Assembly (NCBI GenBank): GCA_025057645.1 | Contig: JANXBJ010000001.1 | Location: 492,357-556,356 of the forward strand | Source: Anaerolineales bacterium | Lineage (GTDB): Bacteria > Chloroflexota > Anaerolineae > Anaerolineales > UBA4823 | Length of the DNA: 64,000 nucleotides | Direction of reading: 5' to 3' | Shown: positions 7,995 through 15,334 of the stretch, piece by piece | How the letters are laid out: every line of letters begins with the position of its first letter | Position numbering within the stretch: the first letter of the stretch is position 1 | Notes under the pieces: model-generated | Databases searched by the model: none | Told to the model about the DNA's origin: nothing | The model's input: only the letters and a program-made list of their open reading frames with translations | Translations under genes and position numbers: made by a program

Positions 7995-9251
7995 ATGGAA
8001 GCAACGGAGAAAATTCGAGTAGTTATTGTGGATGATATTGCGGAGACGCGCGAGAACATTCGCAAGCTTCTCCAGTTTGAGAAGGATATTGAAGTTGTCG
8101 GTGCAGCTAAAAATGGCAGGGAGGGAATCGAGATCACCCGTCAAACGAAACCGGATGTGGTGATTATGGATATAAACATGCCGGACATGGACGGGATCAC
8201 AGCGACAGAGGCCATCCGCCGAGCCAATCCCTATACCCAAATTGTCATTCTCTCCGTGCAAGGGGATCCGAATTACATGCGCCGAGCGATGTTGGCCGGA
8301 GCGCGTGACTTCTTGACTAAGCCGCCAAGTGTAGACGAGTTGACTGCTGCAGTAAGGCGTGCCGGGAAAATGGCCTACGAAGAACGAGAGAAAATCCCCC
8401 CTCCAATTCACTCTGGTGTAGGAGGCTCGCTAACTGGAGTAAACATCTACGATGGCAAAGTCGTTGTGGTCTACAGTCCCAAAGGCGGAGTGGGCACCAC
8501 CACGGTAGCGACCAACCTCGCTGTTGCTTTGCATAGCTCGGAGACACCAGTGGTTATCGTAGATGGCAATCTTCAGTTTGGGGACGTGGCGGTGTTTCTG
8601 AATGAACAGGGAAAGAACAGTGTGGTTGATTTAGCTCCCCGGGTGGACGAGTTAGACCTTGAAGTCGTAGAGAGTGTCCTTTTGGTGCATAAACCTTCGG
8701 GAGTCAAAGTCTTAGCAGCTCCTCTGCGCCCAGAATACGCTGAGAGTGTTACCGGTGAACAATTTGCAAAAGTGCTGCAGTTCTTACGCAAGATGTTTGC
8801 CTACGTGGTTGTCGACTCCTCGGCCTACTTGTCAGATGTCGTTCTATCGGCATTTGACGTGACGGATGTGATCTTGCTGCTGACCACACAGGATATTCCT
8901 GCAATTAAGAATGCGCGTATGGCATTAGAAGTTCTAGATGCGTTGAGTATTAATCGAAAAAGAGTGCTTTTCGTGCTCAACCGCTACGATAAGCGCATCG
9001 GGATCACTCCGGAGAAGATCGCCGAAAGCATTAAGCAGGAGATGGTGGCTACGATCCCGTTTGACGAGCGGACTGTGATTCCCTCTGTGAATCGAGGTAT
9101 TCCGTTTATGTTGGAGGACCGGACGAGACCCATCGCTAAAGCCTACTTGGGTTTGGCGGAGCTCGTCCGGCAGCGTATCACTCAAGTAGCGGATTTGGAG
9201 ATTGAGACAAAGAAAACCTATAGTGGTATACTGGGTAGAGTTAGTCGTTAG
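7995..9251 (+). CDS. cpaE: CpaE/TadZ-type protein: receiver domain plus MinD/ParA-like ATPase
   Basis: A 418-aa protein. Residues 6-125 are a receiver domain that keeps the acidic pair (DD at 13-14), phosphoacceptor D59 (VIMDINMPDMDG) and Lys 109 (LTKP). Residues 152-400 are a MinD/ParA-like ATPase with SPKGGVGTTT at 161-170. The signature Lys of the deviant Walker A is present (K163), but the usual second Lys of GKT is Thr (GVGTTT), as is common in TadZ/CpaE proteins that localise the pilus machine rather than cycle like ParA. Unlike many CpaE proteins whose receiver is degenerate, this one looks able to be phosphorylated. It lies between cpaB and cpaF in the usual Tad order. Confidence 0.9.
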   Translation: MEATEKIRVVIVDDIAETRENIRKLLQFEKDIEVVGAAKNGREGIEITRQTKPDVVIMDINMPDMDGITATEAIRRANPYTQIVILSVQGDPNYMRRAMLAGARDFLTKPPSVDELTAAVRRAGKMAYEEREKIPPPIHSGVGGSLTGVNIYDGKVVVVYSPKGGVGTTTVATNLAVALHSSETPVVIVDGNLQFGDVAVFLNEQGKNSVVDLAPRVDELDLEVVESVLLVHKPSGVKVLAAPLRPEYAESVTGEQFAKVLQFLRKMFAYVVVDSSAYLSDVVLSAFDVTDVILLLTTQDIPAIKNARMALEVLDALSINRKRVLFVLNRYDKRIGITPEKIAESIKQEMVATIPFDERTVIPSVNRGIPFMLEDRTRPIAKAYLGLAELVRQRITQVADLEIETKKTYSGILGRVSR

Positions 9252-9263
9252 GAGAGGTTGAGA

Positions 9264-10658
9264 ATGTCACTCCTGAAGCGAATCGAACAAGGACAAAGTA
9301 ACGCCCCTGGGGGCGGAGACTTAGATGCTAAGGCGCGCCTGCTTGCCGTGCAGGCTCGGCGTCCTACGCCGGCTGCTGCTCCCCAGCGTGATACCTATTT
9401 GGATTTGAAGACCCGCGTTCAGAATCGATTGCTGGCTGAGCTAGACCCGGCTATGGATGTTACACGCGTGAGCGAAGTGCGCCAGACTATCCAGGAACTC
9501 TTCGATCAGGTGCTTAGTGAGGAAAACATTGTCCTCTCTCGACCTGAACGGCATCGCTTATTTGAACAGATTGTCGCTGAGATTTTAGGTTTCGGCCCAC
9601 TCCAACCCCTATTAGAAGATGAGACGATCACCGAGATTATGGTCAATGGGGCCAAGAATATTTACATCGAAAGGAATGGCAAGATTCAACGGGTGCCGCT
9701 CACCTTTGAGAGCGATGAACACGTGATGCGGATCATCGACCGGATTGTGGCGCCCCTTGGAAGGCGCATTGATGAATCAAGCCCCTATGTCGATGCGCGC
9801 TTGCCAGACGGATCGCGGGTCAATGCGGTGATTCCACCCATCTCATTGGTCGGCCCCACTATTACGATCCGGAAATTCTTTAAGAATCCCATAACTATAG
9901 AACAACTTATTCAATATGGGACGATTACTCCTGAGGCCCTGCAATTTCTCAAAGCATGTGTGGAGGCTCGATTGAATATCGTGATCTCTGGGGGAACGGG
10001 TTCGGGCAAGACTACTCTGTTGAATATCCTTTCCCAGTTTATTCCAAACGATGAGCGCATTATCACGATCGAAAATGCTGCCGAGTTGCAACTGCGTCAA
10101 GAACACGTAGTCACCTTGGAATCCAGGCCACCAAACATCGAAGGCAAAGGAGAAGTGACCATTCGTCAACTGGTCATCAATGCGTTGCGGATGAGGCCCG
10201 ATCGGATTATCGTGGGTGAGATTCGGGATGAAGCGGCACTGGATATGCTGCAAGCGATGAACACCGGTCATGATGGCTCGATGACTACGGCGCACTCCAA
10301 CTCTCCGCGTGACACTTTAGCGCGAATTGAAACCATGGCTCTCATGGCCGGTATGGATTTGCCTGTTCGAGCAATTCGAGAACAAATTGCTTCGGCGATT
10401 GACTTAATCATTCATGCTGAAAGGATGAGGGATGGATCTCGAAAGGTTGTGAATATCACCGAAGTAAGCGGAATGGAAGGGGATGTGATTACCTTGACCG
10501 ACATCTTCGTTTTTGAACAAAGTGGTTATGAGAACGGAAAGGTCTTAGGACGGCTGCGTGCCACAGGGCTGCGCCCGAAATTCATGGACAAGATTGAAGC
10601 TGCAGGCATTCACCTGCCTGCTTCGATTTTCGGGTTGGGTGAGCGGCGACGTTACTAG
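9264..10658 (+). CDS. cpaF: Tad pilus assembly ATPase CpaF/TadA
   Basis: A 464-aa secretion ATPase of the type II/IV family. The N-terminal helical domain (to about 120) is followed by the PAS-like N2 region ([21 protein letters not shown]), Walker [11 protein letters not shown] (about 245-255), an Asp box ([12 protein letters not shown]), Walker B ([21 protein letters not shown]) and a His box ([14 protein letters not shown]). The track places the start at a TTG at 9258, but that codon abuts the GGAGAGG ribosome site, whereas the ATG at 9264 has proper spacing and is preferred. The protein powers pilus extension, and retraction where it occurs, with TadB and TadC as membrane platform. Confidence 0.95.
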   Translation: MSLLKRIEQGQSNAPGGGDLDAKARLLAVQARRPTPAAAPQRDTYLDLKTRVQNRLLAELDPAMDVTRVSEVRQTIQELFDQVLSEENIVLSRPERHRLFEQIVAEILGFGPLQPLLEDETITEIMVNGAKNIYIERNGKIQRVPLTFESDEHVMRIIDRIVAPLGRRIDESSPYVDARLPDGSRVNAVIPPISLVGPTITIRKFFKNPITIEQLIQYGTITPEALQFLKACVEARLNIVISGGTGSGKTTLLNILSQFIPNDERIITIENAAELQLRQEHVVTLESRPPNIEGKGEVTIRQLVINALRMRPDRIIVGEIRDEAALDMLQAMNTGHDGSMTTAHSNSPRDTLARIETMALMAGMDLPVRAIREQIASAIDLIIHAERMRDGSRKVVNITEVSGMEGDVITLTDIFVFEQSGYENGKVLGRLRATGLRPKFMDKIEAAGIHLPASIFGLGERRRY

Positions 10659-10673
10659 ACGCTTGAGGGGAAG

Positions 10674-11645
10674 ATGGATCCACTGATTATTATCCTCTTC
10701 GTTGGTGGAGCTATTGTCGTTGCACTGGTGATTATGGGTTTTGTTGTCACCCTGACGAGTGAACAAGCTCTCGTTGAAGAGAGGCTCGGGCGATACATTG
10801 TCGATCGCGTCGAGGAAAGACAAACGAAACGGGAAGAACGGGCAACCCCGATCGGGGATTGGGTCAATGAGCGGGTGACAAGGTCGAAGTGGGGGGCCGG
10901 AATTGCGCGCGAATTGGCGCGCGCTGATATCAAGATGAAGCCCGGGGAGTATATCGCTTTGGTTGTTATTATGGTGGTTTTTGTTGGAGGTTTGGCTTAC
11001 TTCTTCGGAGGACGAAATCTGATTTTTACCTTGCTAGGGTGTCTGGGCGGATATTGGCTCCCCCGGCTTTATATCAAGCGCTTGCAGAGTCAGCGCCTGC
11101 ACCAATTCAATAACCAGCTTGCGGATATGCTTAACCTAATGGTCAATGGTCTGAGGGCGGGGTATTCAGTAGTACAGGCGATGGAGGCGGTGAGTAAGGA
11201 GATGCCCTCTCCGATTTCGGATGAGTTTCGGCGCGTTGTCCAAGAGATGCAGTTAGGTATTCCAATGCAAGTGGCTTTGGATAATCTTCACCGACGCGTA
11301 CCAAGCGATGACCTCGACCTCATTATTGCTGCGATCAACGTGCAACGCGAGGTAGGAGGGAATTTGGCTGAAATTCTGGATACGATCTCCCATACGATTC
11401 GGGAACGCGTCCGCATTAAGGGTGAAATCAGAGTGCTAACTGCACAAGTGGTCTATTCGGGCCGATTTCTTGCGTCAATGCCATTATTGATTCTGGTTAT
11501 CCTCTGGCTGGTTAATCGCGCCTATATGATGCAATTCTTCAATCCTAGCACCCGAATTTTTGGCATTACTATGTTGGTGATCGGCGCTTTGATGATCGTT
11601 GCTGGGTATTACGTGATGATGCGCATAGCCAATATCGAGGTGTAA
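10674..11645 (+). CDS. tadB: Tad pilus inner-membrane platform protein TadB
   Basis: A 323-aa protein with an N-terminal membrane helix (residues 3-25), a charged cytoplasmic linker, two helices at about 95-135, a T2SSF (GspF-like) cytoplasmic domain (QRLHQFNNQLADMLNLMVNGLRAGYSVVQAMEAV onward) and two C-terminal helices. It is the first of the paired GspF-type proteins that sit above the CpaF ATPase. The gene is 15 bp after cpaF, with a GAGGGGAAG ribosome site. Confidence 0.93.
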   Translation: MDPLIIILFVGGAIVVALVIMGFVVTLTSEQALVEERLGRYIVDRVEERQTKREERATPIGDWVNERVTRSKWGAGIARELARADIKMKPGEYIALVVIMVVFVGGLAYFFGGRNLIFTLLGCLGGYWLPRLYIKRLQSQRLHQFNNQLADMLNLMVNGLRAGYSVVQAMEAVSKEMPSPISDEFRRVVQEMQLGIPMQVALDNLHRRVPSDDLDLIIAAINVQREVGGNLAEILDTISHTIRERVRIKGEIRVLTAQVVYSGRFLASMPLLILVILWLVNRAYMMQFFNPSTRIFGITMLVIGALMIVAGYYVMMRIANIEV

Positions 11646-11666
11646 CACGGAGGATGGAGGCAGTTT

Positions 11667-12632
11667 ATGGAAGGGATGCTTCTCTGGATTATTGTGGGCT
11701 TGGTCGTTTTTGTCTTGTTCGGGGCTTTGATCCTAGTTCTTGTCGGTTTGCGCGACGCCGGTCGAGAGGATCCCTTGCAACGGAGACTGACAGAATTTGC
11801 TGCACGAGGGGAAATTGCTACCCTAGAGGAAATCGAGCTCTCGCAGCCTTTTTCCGAGCGGGTGTTGATTCCCTTGGCGAGGCGGTTTGGGGATTTTGTT
11901 GCGCGTTTTACCCCTCAAAACGCCTTGCAAAACACAGCCCGTCGCCTTGAGCTGGCGGGGAATCCCAGAGGGTTAGATCCAACTGTCTTTTGGGCTTCGA
12001 GATTTCTGCTGGCCTTCCTAATGGGAGGGTTGTTTCTCTTTCTTTTTTCTGTAGGCCTGAGGGACTGGAGTTGGGTTTGGAAGTTTATTGTGATTTTGGT
12101 CTTTATGGTGATTGGTTTCTACATTCCCGAAATGCTTTTGACGAGCAGGATTAGTCGCCGACAGAAAGAGATCCGCAAGGCAATGCCCGATGCATTAGAT
12201 CTATTGACTATCTGTGTTGAAGCCGGTTTGGGCTTTGATGGGGCTATGGCTAAGGTGGCCGAGAAGTGGGACAATGAGTTAAGTTTGGCCTTTGCGCGTG
12301 CCTTGAAGGAGATTCAGTTAGGTAAGTTGCGCCGTGAGGCCCTTCGAGACATGGCAGATAGAATTGGTATTCCTGAGATGACCAGTTTTGTTGCTGCTGT
12401 GATCCAGAGCGAGCAGCTGGGCGTCAGCATGGCGAAGGTTTTGCGGATTCAATCCGACCAGATGCGGATTCGCCGACGCCAACGGGCTGAGGAAGAAGCA
12501 CACAAGGCGCCAATTAAGATGCTGATTCCGCTCGCCTTATTGATATTTCCCTCCATATGTATCGTGTTGATGACCCCAGCCTTTATCATGCTTATGCAAT
12601 CTGCGCTCAGGAACCTCCTGTTCGGCGACTGA
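11667..12632 (+). CDS. tadC: Tad pilus inner-membrane platform protein TadC
   Basis: A 321-aa protein with the same layout as TadB: an N-terminal helix, a pair of helices at about 110-160, a T2SSF domain (RKAMPDALDLLTICVEAGLGFDGAMAKVAEKW) and a C-terminal hydrophobic pair (PIKMLIPLALLIFPSICIVLMTP). The AALDLLTI/CVEAGLGFD style of motif is characteristic of TadC. GGAGGATGGAGG lies upstream of the ATG. It is the last recognisable Tad gene; no TadE/TadF minor pilins, TadD, TadV or secretin follow, so those must be elsewhere or absent. Confidence 0.93.
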   Translation: MEGMLLWIIVGLVVFVLFGALILVLVGLRDAGREDPLQRRLTEFAARGEIATLEEIELSQPFSERVLIPLARRFGDFVARFTPQNALQNTARRLELAGNPRGLDPTVFWASRFLLAFLMGGLFLFLFSVGLRDWSWVWKFIVILVFMVIGFYIPEMLLTSRISRRQKEIRKAMPDALDLLTICVEAGLGFDGAMAKVAEKWDNELSLAFARALKEIQLGKLRREALRDMADRIGIPEMTSFVAAVIQSEQLGVSMAKVLRIQSDQMRIRRRQRAEEEAHKAPIKMLIPLALLIFPSICIVLMTPAFIMLMQSALRNLLFGD

Positions 12633-12642
12633 GAACTCAGAA

Positions 12643-13374
12643 GTGAGTATTTTCGATCGCTCCTCTGTCTATCCGTATACCCTTTATCGGGGCTTCTGGA
12701 AATTTCTTGATTGGGTTTATCCTCCGAGTTGTGCAGGGTGCGGTAGAACTGGGGTGCGTTGGTGCTCAGATTGTCAGGGCAGTGTTCAGAGGATCACGGG
12801 AGAGCTATGTGACCGGTGCGGGCTTCCGCTCCCTACCTCTGCAGCTTGCCCGACCTGTGCAGATAGAGCCTTTATTCTCGATGGACTGCGAGGGTACGGG
12901 CGCTATTCTGGACCGTTACGTAACGTCATTCACCGGCTGAAGTATCATAGGGATGTCTCATTAGCGGAAACCCTTTCCCTCCGCCTGATTGAATTGTTTC
13001 TCGAAACCAATTGGGTGTGCGACTTGGTCGTTCCGGTTCCATTAGGCGTTGTTCGAAGAAGGGAACGTGGATATAATCAAGCTGCACTAATTGCCTATCC
13101 CCTTGCCTTGGCGGTGCGGATTCCATATAGTGGGCGAGCTCTGCAAAGAGTGCGTGAAACGTCCTCTCAAGTTGATCTGGGACTCTCGCAACGTCTCGAG
13201 AACGTGCGGGATGCTTTTTGGGCAGAGGCGTCTTCTGTTAAGGGAAAGTCGGTCCTAGTAGTGGATGATGTGATGACAACCGGTGCCACAATCAATGAAT
13301 GCGCAAAAGCACTAAAGGAGGCTGGGGCGAGGGCCGTTTTTGGATTAGTAGTTGCGAGAACTATCCTTACCTAA
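12643..13374 (+). CDS. comF: ComF family phosphoribosyltransferase-like protein
   Basis: A 243-aa protein. Residues 24-70 hold a double zinc-ribbon pattern (PPSCAGCGRTGVRWCSDC, later CDRCGLP and CPTC). The rest is a type I PRTase fold with the PRPP loop VLVVDDVMTTGATINECA near residues 202-219 and the ERGYNQA segment typical of ComFC. In transformable bacteria ComF helps single-stranded DNA uptake. It begins with GTG 10 bp after tadC and probably sits on the Tad transcript. Co-location of ComF with a Tad pilus is notable, because Tad pili serve in DNA uptake in some Gram-positive bacteria; that role here is inference. Confidence 0.85.
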   Translation: MSIFDRSSVYPYTLYRGFWKFLDWVYPPSCAGCGRTGVRWCSDCQGSVQRITGELCDRCGLPLPTSAACPTCADRAFILDGLRGYGRYSGPLRNVIHRLKYHRDVSLAETLSLRLIELFLETNWVCDLVVPVPLGVVRRRERGYNQAALIAYPLALAVRIPYSGRALQRVRETSSQVDLGLSQRLENVRDAFWAEASSVKGKSVLVVDDVMTTGATINECAKALKEAGARAVFGLVVARTILT

Positions 13375-13385
13375 AGGAGGCGAAG

Positions 13386-13949
13386 ATGGCAATACCCGTA
13401 GAGGTAGTGAGTCGGAACATGGAGATTAGTGAGAGATTGCAGGATTACATCGATAAAAAGGTGGCCAAGTTAGATCGCTACTTGCCCGGGATTGAGGAGG
13501 CGCGGGTGGATGTCACATACGAGAAGTCCGCGCGCAATGCCGCAGACCGTCAAATTGCGCAGATCACAATCCGTGGGAAAGGTTTTATCCTCCGTTCTGA
13601 GGAACGTGCGGACGATATTTTTGCCGCTCTGGATACGGCTTTGGATAAGATCCAACGTCGTATCGAACGCTTTAAGGGCAAGCGTTACCGCGGACGTGGC
13701 GATGGCAAGAGTGTCGCCGAAGCTATCGTTTCTGAGACCGAAGGGGAGTCCGTGGAAGAGCAACCCGTTATTGCAAAGCGCAAGAGATTTCTCGTTACCC
13801 CGATGGATGAGCTTGAAGCCATTGAGCAAATGAATTTGCTAGGACACGATAGCTTTTTTGTGTTCTACAACACAAATTCTGGAGCTATTAACATCCTCTA
13901 CAAACGGCGTGATGGCACGTATGGGATCATCGAACCTGAAGTTCGCTAG
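13386..13949 (+). CDS. hpf: Ribosome hibernation promoting factor, long form
   Basis: A 187-aa protein from the ATG at 13386, which is preceded by a perfect AAAGGAGG at 13373-13380. The track start at 13299 lies inside comF and is rejected. Residues 1-100 are the S30AE domain (PVEVVSRNMEISERLQDYIDKKVAKLDRYLP). After a linker, the C-terminal dimerisation domain is seen at about 130-187 (MDELEAIEQMNLLGHDSFFVFYNTNSGAINILYKRRDGTYGIIEP). The long form makes 100S ribosome dimers in stationary phase. It follows comF by 11 bp but may have its own control. Confidence 0.95.
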   Translation: MAIPVEVVSRNMEISERLQDYIDKKVAKLDRYLPGIEEARVDVTYEKSARNAADRQIAQITIRGKGFILRSEERADDIFAALDTALDKIQRRIERFKGKRYRGRGDGKSVAEAIVSETEGESVEEQPVIAKRKRFLVTPMDELEAIEQMNLLGHDSFFVFYNTNSGAINILYKRRDGTYGIIEPEVR

Positions 13950-13965
13950 GAGCTTATATGGAAGG

Positions 13966-13990
13966 GCGGGGGAGCAACTCCGCTCTTTTT
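13966..13990 (+). terminator. Weak terminator-like hairpin after hpf
   Basis: GCGG(GGG)AG and CTCCGC can pair with a three-G bulge and a CAA loop, followed by TCTTTTT. The position fits the end of the comF-hpf transcript, but the bulge lowers confidence. Confidence 0.4.
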
Positions 13991-14126
13991 ACATCTGTTC
14001 AAAGATTATAGATGGCCTCTGTAAAAGCGAGTGACTTTGCATAAATTTGATGCCTTGGTGCATGTCGCTTAATCGAACTATATCCATCGAGCTTTCCATA
14101 GTTTGGTCATGATGTAAAGGTGCGGA

Positions 14127-14738
14127 ATGAGCGGAAAGTGGTTTTACTTTCTCCTTGCTTTGCTGGTTACCAGCTCGGGATGCTCGAGCGGATCTGTAGA
14201 AACTCTCGAGGGTGGGGCAGGGCCTTCAGCTTATCCTTCAGTCCCGGCTGTGTCAAACATCGAGTCGAGGTCCATGTTCCCATCTCCATATCCTCCCTCT
14301 AACGAACAAGGAGAGGAGATTAAGACTCCAAAAACCGCCCCGTATCCGGGAATTGAATCTGTGAGAGAGAATGTAACGCCTCAGTCAACCGCTGAAACTC
14401 CGTTCCTCCTGGTCGATATTACGATACAACCAACTAACCCAGACGAGTTCGTGATGGCCTCGGGCGGATACCAATTGGTTGAGTTTTTTGCTTTTTGGTG
14501 TCCGACATGCAAGAGCATGACACCTGTTCTGAGGAAGCTAGAGAGTAAGTATGCAGGGAAAATCCGATTTACTTACTTGGATATCGATGACCCGAAGACA
14601 AATCCTATCAAGCAAGCTCTGGGATATCAATTCCAGCCCCATCTTTTTCTTGTTGACCCCGAAGGAAACGTGATCAAACAATGGATTGGGTACGTCGCCG
14701 AAGAGGAGTTGGATGCTGTGCTGGGCTCTTTGCCTTAG
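14127..14738 (+). CDS. Thioredoxin-fold protein, probable lipoprotein
   Basis: A 203-aa exported protein. The N-terminus is a short signal peptide ending in VTSSGC (Cys19), an acceptable but imperfect lipobox. Residues 20-95 are a Ser/Pro-rich spacer, and the thioredoxin domain follows with the active site WCPTC (C125, C128) and a cis-Pro region (FQPHLFLVDPEGNVI). It probably works outside the membrane as a disulfide reductase or oxidase. It stands between hpf and the acetyl-CoA synthase operon, with about 200 bp of non-coding sequence downstream, so it is likely a separate unit. A link to the metalloenzymes downstream is possible but not shown. Confidence 0.85.
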   Translation: MSGKWFYFLLALLVTSSGCSSGSVETLEGGAGPSAYPSVPAVSNIESRSMFPSPYPPSNEQGEEIKTPKTAPYPGIESVRENVTPQSTAETPFLLVDITIQPTNPDEFVMASGGYQLVEFFAFWCPTCKSMTPVLRKLESKYAGKIRFTYLDIDDPKTNPIKQALGYQFQPHLFLVDPEGNVIKQWIGYVAEEELDAVLGSLP

Positions 14739-14791
14739 AGAATCCGGGGTGGGCCTTGGTATCGGAATTCCGACTTATTTGGTGGGGAAAA

Positions 14792-14837
14792 TTAGACAAA
14801 TATTGCCCATTGAGGGTAATAAATGTCACTTGTCTAA
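14792..14837. promoter_or_regulatory. Inverted repeat at the acs operon promoter
   Basis: TTAGACAA (14792-14799) and its exact reverse complement TTGTCTAA (14830-14837) flank a 30-bp spacer. The right half overlaps the predicted -35 element of the CODH/acetyl-CoA synthase operon, as an operator would. The motif does not match the consensus of Rex or CRP/CooA as I know them. Confidence 0.4.
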
Positions 14838-14858
14838 ACCACATGCTTTTGTTATATA
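14830..14858 (+). promoter_or_regulatory. Candidate promoter of the acetyl-CoA synthase operon
   Basis: -35 TTGTCT (14830-14835), 17-bp spacer, -10 TATATA (14853-14858). The predicted start near 14865 leaves a leader of about 70 nt, which contains a small GTTCG/CGAAC hairpin at 14892-14906, before the GTG start of the first gene. Confidence 0.5.
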
Positions 14859-14936
14859 AACGTAAGATTAGCCCATACCCAACTCTCGAGTGTTCGGATT
14901 TCGAACGTTCATACGCTACAAGGAAGGAAGGAAGCC

Positions 14937-15329
14937 GTGGAAAAGGTCATTATCGAGATTCCAACCATGTATGGGGACCATCATGTCCTCGAGGTGAGGA
15001 AAATTCTTCTATCGATTCCCGGGGTCCAGGATGTCTACGCAAGCAGTGCGTTCGGATTCGTCGAAGTCTCTTATGATCCGAGCAAAGTTAACGACCTCGA
15101 GATCAAAATGAAACTGGATGAAGCGGGGTATTTGGGGGAATGGAATCTGCCTAGAGAGTTGAGTATCCCGGCGACAGAGAAGTCTGAACTGGCTAAATAT
15201 TTTCGACACTCCGAGGTGTTCGAGGCAACCAAAGAGGTGATTAGTTTTACCCAGAACTTGCCCTATTACGGGAGACCCTTATGGCCCTGTCCGGGGATGG
15301 GTGTGATTAGAGCAGAAATAGAGGAGTAG
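14937..15329 (+). CDS. HMA-fold small protein lacking the CxxC motif, leading the CODH operon
   Basis: A 130-aa protein that starts with GTG behind AAGGAAGGAAG. Residues 1-66 look like a heavy-metal-associated (ferredoxin-like) domain: VIIEIPTMYGDHHVLEVRKILLSIPGVQDVYAS, then the strand FVEVSYDPSKV and the helix DLEIKMKLDEAGY. The GMTCxxC loop of copper chaperones is replaced by TMYGDHH, with D14, H15 and H16 in the metal-loop position. The C-terminal 60 residues are unfamiliar and end with PLWPCPGMGVIRAEIEE, holding the only Cys. It lies 5 bp before the CODH gene and is surely co-transcribed. A role in nickel or cluster delivery to CODH/ACS is plausible inference, not established. I know no characterised protein with this full architecture. 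Confidence 0.75.
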   Translation: MEKVIIEIPTMYGDHHVLEVRKILLSIPGVQDVYASSAFGFVEVSYDPSKVNDLEIKMKLDEAGYLGEWNLPRELSIPATEKSELAKYFRHSEVFEATKEVISFTQNLPYYGRPLWPCPGMGVIRAEIEE

Positions 15330-15334
15330 GTAAG

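Noticed and set aside
13299-13385. Extended N-terminus of HPF in the ORF track
   Set aside because: It overlaps comF, and a perfect AAAGGAGG precedes the internal ATG at 13386, which gives the family-typical start.
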